Source of the DNA: Bacteroidales bacterium
GTDB taxonomy: Bacteria; Bacteroidota; Bacteroidia; Bacteroidales; Dysgonomonadaceae
DNA length: 15,842 nt
NCBI GenBank assembly: GCA_012798745.1
Contig: JAAZMQ010000170.1
Location: forward strand, 1 to 15,842
Direction: 5' to 3'
Below are positions 13,261 through 15,842 of the stretch, piece after piece. Made by a program: the position numbers and the translations under genes. The number at the start of each line of letters is the position of its first letter. The stretch's first letter is position 1. Under the pieces are notes generated by a model. The model did no database searches. It was not told where the DNA came from and saw only the letters and a program-made list of their open reading frames with translations.

Positions 13261-14556
13261 ATGATAAAAAACAAAATCGATATTGTTACACTGGGCTGTT
13301 CGAAGAATCTGGTGGATTCAGAATTGCTGATGCGGCAACTCACAGCCAACGGATATAGGGTCGAGCACGATCCGCAAACTCCGGAAGGCGAAATTGTTGT
13401 AATTAATACCTGCGGGTTTATCGGCGATGCCAAAGAAGAGTCTATAAACACCATTCTTTCCTTTGCTGAGGCAAAGAAACAAAACAAACTCAAAAAACTT
13501 TTCGTGATGGGTTGCCTTTCGGAACGTTATCGACAGGAATTGAAAGAAGAAATTCCGGAAGTAGATTGTTTTTACGGAAAATTTGACTGGAAAAAATTAA
13601 TCGCTGATCTGGGAAAATCATATCGCAGCGATCTGCGATTAGACCGAACACTTTCTACGCCAAACCACTATGCTTACCTGAAAATATCGGAAGGATGCGA
13701 CCGCACATGTGCTTATTGTTCCATTCCGCTGATCACCGGAAAGCACAGATCGCGCCCAATGGAAGAAATTGAAGAAGAGGTGCGACTTCTGGTGAACAAA
13801 GGCGTAAAAGAATTTCAGCTGATTGCTCAGGATCTCACCTCTTACGGTATCGATCGCTATAAAAAAATGATGTTGCCGGAACTAGTTGAGCGTATAGCCG
13901 ATATTGAGGGGGTGGAATGGATACGTTTGCATTATGCCTATCCTGCACATTTCCCGATGGATCTGCTGCGAGTAATACGCGAACGTGAGAATGTGTGTAA
14001 TTACCTGGATATCGCTCTCCAACATATCAGCAACCGCATGCTGAAAATGATGCGACGAAATATTACCAGACAGGAAACCATTGAGCTTATTCATCGTATC
14101 CGGGAAGAGGTGCCGGGAATTCACCTGCGAACGACCATGATGGTGGGTCACCCGGGAGAAACAGAGGAAGATTTTGACGAGTTGCTGAAATTTGTTGAGC
14201 AAACTCGTTTCGAACGACTCGGGGCTTTCCCTTACTCGCATGAGGATGGAACATATGCCGATAAGCATTATGCCGATACAATTGCCCCCGAAATAAAACA
14301 AAAACGCATGGACGTGCTAATGGGCTTGCAGGAAGAAATCTCGCTGTCGATCAACGAATCAAAAGTTGGGAAAAACCTGAAAGTGATTATTGACCGCGAA
14401 GAACCCGATTATTTTATCGGTCGTACAGAATTCGACTCCCCCGAAGTGGATGAAGAAGTGCTCATAGAAAAAACAAAACCGCTGAAAATTGGAGCGTTTT
14501 ACGATGTAAATATCACTTCTGCTCTCCCGTTTGATTTAATGGCAAAAATAAGATAA
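13261..14556 (+). CDS. rimO: Ribosomal protein uS12 methylthiotransferase RimO
   Basis: A 431-residue radical SAM enzyme that adds a methylthio group to a conserved aspartate of ribosomal protein uS12. The N-terminal MTTase domain has the auxiliary-cluster cysteines C13 (LGCSKN), C51 (NTCGFI) and C85 (MGCLSERY). The radical SAM domain has C146, C150 and C153 (EGCDRTCAYCSIP). The later TTMMVGHPGETEEDF segment and a C-terminal TRAM domain (about 370-431, ending LPFDLMAKIR) complete the family layout. The CSKNLVDSE and CSIPLITGKHRSRP signatures favour RimO over MiaB, which modifies tRNA. It follows ftsY by 8 bases and precedes the first HU gene by one base, so the genes are co-transcribed. Confidence 0.96.
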   Translation: MIKNKIDIVTLGCSKNLVDSELLMRQLTANGYRVEHDPQTPEGEIVVINTCGFIGDAKEESINTILSFAEAKKQNKLKKLFVMGCLSERYRQELKEEIPEVDCFYGKFDWKKLIADLGKSYRSDLRLDRTLSTPNHYAYLKISEGCDRTCAYCSIPLITGKHRSRPMEEIEEEVRLLVNKGVKEFQLIAQDLTSYGIDRYKKMMLPELVERIADIEGVEWIRLHYAYPAHFPMDLLRVIRERENVCNYLDIALQHISNRMLKMMRRNITRQETIELIHRIREEVPGIHLRTTMMVGHPGETEEDFDELLKFVEQTRFERLGAFPYSHEDGTYADKHYADTIAPEIKQKRMDVLMGLQEEISLSINESKVGKNLKVIIDREEPDYFIGRTEFDSPEVDEEVLIEKTKPLKIGAFYDVNITSALPFDLMAKIR

Positions 14557-14557
14557 A

Positions 14558-14842
14558 ATGACCAACGAAGATTTTGTTAACACATTGTCGCAACAACTCA
14601 ACCTGGAACCCTCTAAAACGTTGGAATTATTAACAGCGACAGTGAACATCATAAACGAAAAAATAAACGAAGGTGCTCGCATTTCCGTTGATGATTTCGG
14701 TATTTTCGACACCGAAAAAAAACCGGAATATATTTTTGTGGAACAAAAAAGCCAACAACAATTTCTGGTACCTCCCGAAATTACGGTAGTTTTTAAACCC
14801 GATTCGGCATTTATCGAAAAAATCAAAGAAAAAGCAAGATGA
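14558..14842 (+). CDS. HU/IHF-fold protein lacking the usual DNA-binding arm motif
   Basis: A 94-residue protein of HU length. The N-terminal helices (NEDFVNTLSQQLNLEPSKTLELL, then LTATVNIINEKINEGARISV) and DDFGIFDTEKK (45-55) align with the HU dimer core, where FGIF replaces FGTF. The end, FKPDSAFIEKIKEKAR, matches the C-terminal helix. The arm region (about 56-76, EYIFVEQKSQQQFLVPP) lacks the RNPxTG motif, including the proline that kinks DNA. DNA bending by the classical mode is therefore doubtful. It starts one base after rimO and ends 3 bases before the next HU-like gene. The two may form a heterodimer through the shared fold. Confidence 0.85.
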   Translation: MTNEDFVNTLSQQLNLEPSKTLELLTATVNIINEKINEGARISVDDFGIFDTEKKPEYIFVEQKSQQQFLVPPEITVVFKPDSAFIEKIKEKAR

Positions 14843-14845
14843 AGT

Positions 14846-15403
14846 ATGAAAGAAGAAGTAAATTTGAAGCAGTTAACTCTTTTGCTGGCCGATCGTGTTG
14901 ATATTTCCCATCAGGAAGCCGAATCATTTCTGAAAAAGTTCTTTGCTGCTGTTCCTGAAATATTATCGAAAGAAAGCCTCTTGGAAATAAAGGATTTGGG
15001 CACATTTACGCTTACAAAGATATCAGAGGAAGATGATGCAAAAGCAGCAAAGGAAGAAAACGACAACACGTTGTACTTTAAACTTCGTTTTTCACCTGCA
15101 GAGACATTAAAAAATTCGGCAAACAAACCTTTCTTATATTTTGAGAAGGTATTGCTCAACGAAGGTGTTTCACTTGAGGGGTTAACTGTTGTAGAAGAAA
15201 AAAAAGAGAAAGGGACAAGGGAAGAAATTTTGATAAAAATTGATCGTAACAAAGCATTCTCTTCCAACATAAAAGCTAAACAAAAGACAAGGAAAAGGCC
15301 GATTGCCCGTTGGATACCCGTTTTAGGCACAGCCGCAGTTGTTGCTGTGTTGATTTTTTTTTTTCATGTCGGCGCAAAGAAAAGCGCAAGCAATAAAAAA
15401 TAA
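14846..15403 (+). CDS. HU-fold protein with C-terminal membrane segment; frame breaks at a T11 run
   Basis: A 185-residue frame. Residues 6-100 have the HU/IHF fold (LKQLTLLLADRVDISHQEAE, then LEIKDLGTFTLTK at 46-58 and FSPAETLKNSANKPFLYFEK). The expected DNA-binding arm (about 59-78) is acidic and has no RNPxTG motif. A charged linker (about 110-152) leads to a basic cluster (KAKQKTRKRPIARW) and a membrane segment (about 156-173), so the HU part should be cytoplasmic. The frame runs through 11 consecutive T (15354-15364) and ends soon after, at SASNKK. The frame shifted by one base continues with a linker and LysM-like domain. With 10 T the product would be one protein of 302 residues, so this entry and the next are probably two halves of one gene. 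Confidence 0.8.
   Translation: MKEEVNLKQLTLLLADRVDISHQEAESFLKKFFAAVPEILSKESLLEIKDLGTFTLTKISEEDDAKAAKEENDNTLYFKLRFSPAETLKNSANKPFLYFEKVLLNEGVSLEGLTVVEEKKEKGTREEILIKIDRNKAFSSNIKAKQKTRKRPIARWIPVLGTAAVVAVLIFFFHVGAKKSASNKK
15354..15364 (+). repeat. Homopolymer T11 tract inside the HU-membrane gene
   Basis: Eleven consecutive T encode the phenylalanines at the end of the membrane segment. The upstream frame passes through and stops at 15401-15403. Removing one T joins it directly to the frame that continues to 15755. Tracts of this length are prone to replication slippage, transcriptional slippage and sequencing error. Confidence 0.95.
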
Positions 15404-15755
15404 TCCCGAAAAAGTAACGGCAAAAACTACGACAACCAAGGCTCCGGAACCAAATTTAGCTGTTTTGAACGACTCGTCACGAACGTCAAACCCATTGCCA
15501 AAGGAACCCGAAAAAATACAATTGGCTCCGGATAAAACATTGCGATTGATTGCCCTCGAAAAATTCGGCAATCGCGAATTTTGGGTATATATTTATTACA
15601 AAAACAAGAATAAAATAAAAAATCCAAATATCGTTCCCGTAGGAATTGAACTTATCATGCCCGATAAATCGGAATACAATATCGATGCTTCTAACCCCCA
15701 ATCGGTTGCTAAAGCCAAAGCTTTAGGCGATATGGAATTAAAGAAGTTTCAATGA
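15366..15755 (+). CDS. LysM-like extracytoplasmic domain, probable C-terminal half of the preceding HU-membrane protein
   Basis: An open frame of 129 residues overlapping the preceding gene by 38 bases in another frame. Its ATG follows the T11 run by one base, and an in-frame TGA (15351-15353) lies just before the run. The first 50 residues are a threonine-, proline- and lysine-rich linker (EKVTAKTTTTKAPEPN). Residues 53-100 resemble a LysM domain: DKTLRLIALEKFGNREFWVY, then NKIKNPNIVPVGIELIMPD. No signal peptide is present, so on its own the domain would stay in the cytoplasm. In my recollection of Bacteroidales homologues the HU, membrane and LysM-like parts form one protein. The best reading is that this is the second half of the 14846 gene, separated by a one-base length change in the T run. 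Confidence 0.72.
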   Translation: MSAQRKAQAIKNNPEKVTAKTTTTKAPEPNLAVLNDSSRTSNPLPKEPEKIQLAPDKTLRLIALEKFGNREFWVYIYYKNKNKIKNPNIVPVGIELIMPDKSEYNIDASNPQSVAKAKALGDMELKKFQ

Positions 15756-15783
15756 ACCGAATATAAATTAAAAATACTTTCAA

Positions 15784-15842
15784 ATGAGTTATTTTACCGA
15801 CTTACTTATCAAAAGAAGAAGCGTGCGCAAATTTACCGACGA
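15784..15842 (+). CDS. Nitroreductase family protein, N-terminal fragment (partial)
   Basis: The gene runs off the right edge, leaving 19 complete codons. The sequence MSYFTDLLIKRRSVRKFTD shows the RRSVRKF motif near the N-terminus, which binds the FMN phosphate in nitroreductase-family flavoproteins. It starts 28 bases after the LysM-like frame and may belong to the same transcript. Substrate and subfamily cannot be judged from this fragment. Confidence 0.8.
   Translation, partial: MSYFTDLLIKRRSVRKFTD

Noticed and set aside
1..15842. CRISPR array, insertion sequence, integrase or phage genes
   Set aside because: I found no regularly spaced repeats, transposase motifs or terminal inverted repeats. 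The content is housekeeping in an order typical of Bacteroidales.

Overview
The window looks like an ordinary chromosomal segment of a member of the Bacteroidetes, most likely order Bacteroidales. This rests on protein families largely confined to that phylum (DUF4295, DUF4468, the START-like PF19569 type, the NagB/PIG-L fusion), on gene order (rpmB-rpmG-DUF4295-ftsY-rimO-HU), on start codons without convincing Shine-Dalgarno sequences, and on repeated matches to the Bacteroidetes promoter form TTTG-N19-21-TAnnTTTG. I identified families from memory of motifs; no search was run.

Layout. Positions 1-671 hold no confident gene. Positions 672-9022 are all minus strand: lptF/G-like permease followed by ribBA (one operon with its own promoter), a START-like protein, a NagB-like/PIG-L fusion followed by a clear terminator, and mutS2. 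A tRNA with anticodon CAT (9219-9292) follows on the plus strand, transcribed divergently from mutS2, with its own promoter and terminator. Two minus-strand genes come next: a membrane-anchored TPR protein and ribH. From 10861 onward everything is on the plus strand: a secreted DUF4468-type protein; a ribosomal operon (bL28, bL33, DUF4295) ending in a terminator; then ftsY-rimO-HU-HU with almost no gaps; a LysM-like reading frame; and the start of a nitroreductase cut off by the window end.

Function. Most genes are housekeeping: riboflavin precursors (ribBA) and lumazine synthesis (ribH), lipopolysaccharide export, recombination or ribosome rescue (mutS2), ribosome assembly and modification (bL28, bL33, DUF4295, RimO) and membrane targeting (FtsY).

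The most notable region is 14558-15755. Two HU-fold proteins lie directly after rimO. The second carries a transmembrane segment and breaks off at a run of 11 T residues. The next reading frame continues with a linker and a LysM-like domain. One T fewer would give a single 302-residue HU-membrane-LysM protein, which could link a cytoplasmic nucleoid-type domain to the cell envelope. The run could be a sequencing error, a phase-variable tract or a transcriptional slippage site. A second notable point is that the NagB-like half of the 4496-6481 fusion lacks the usual catalytic residues while its PIG-L half appears intact.
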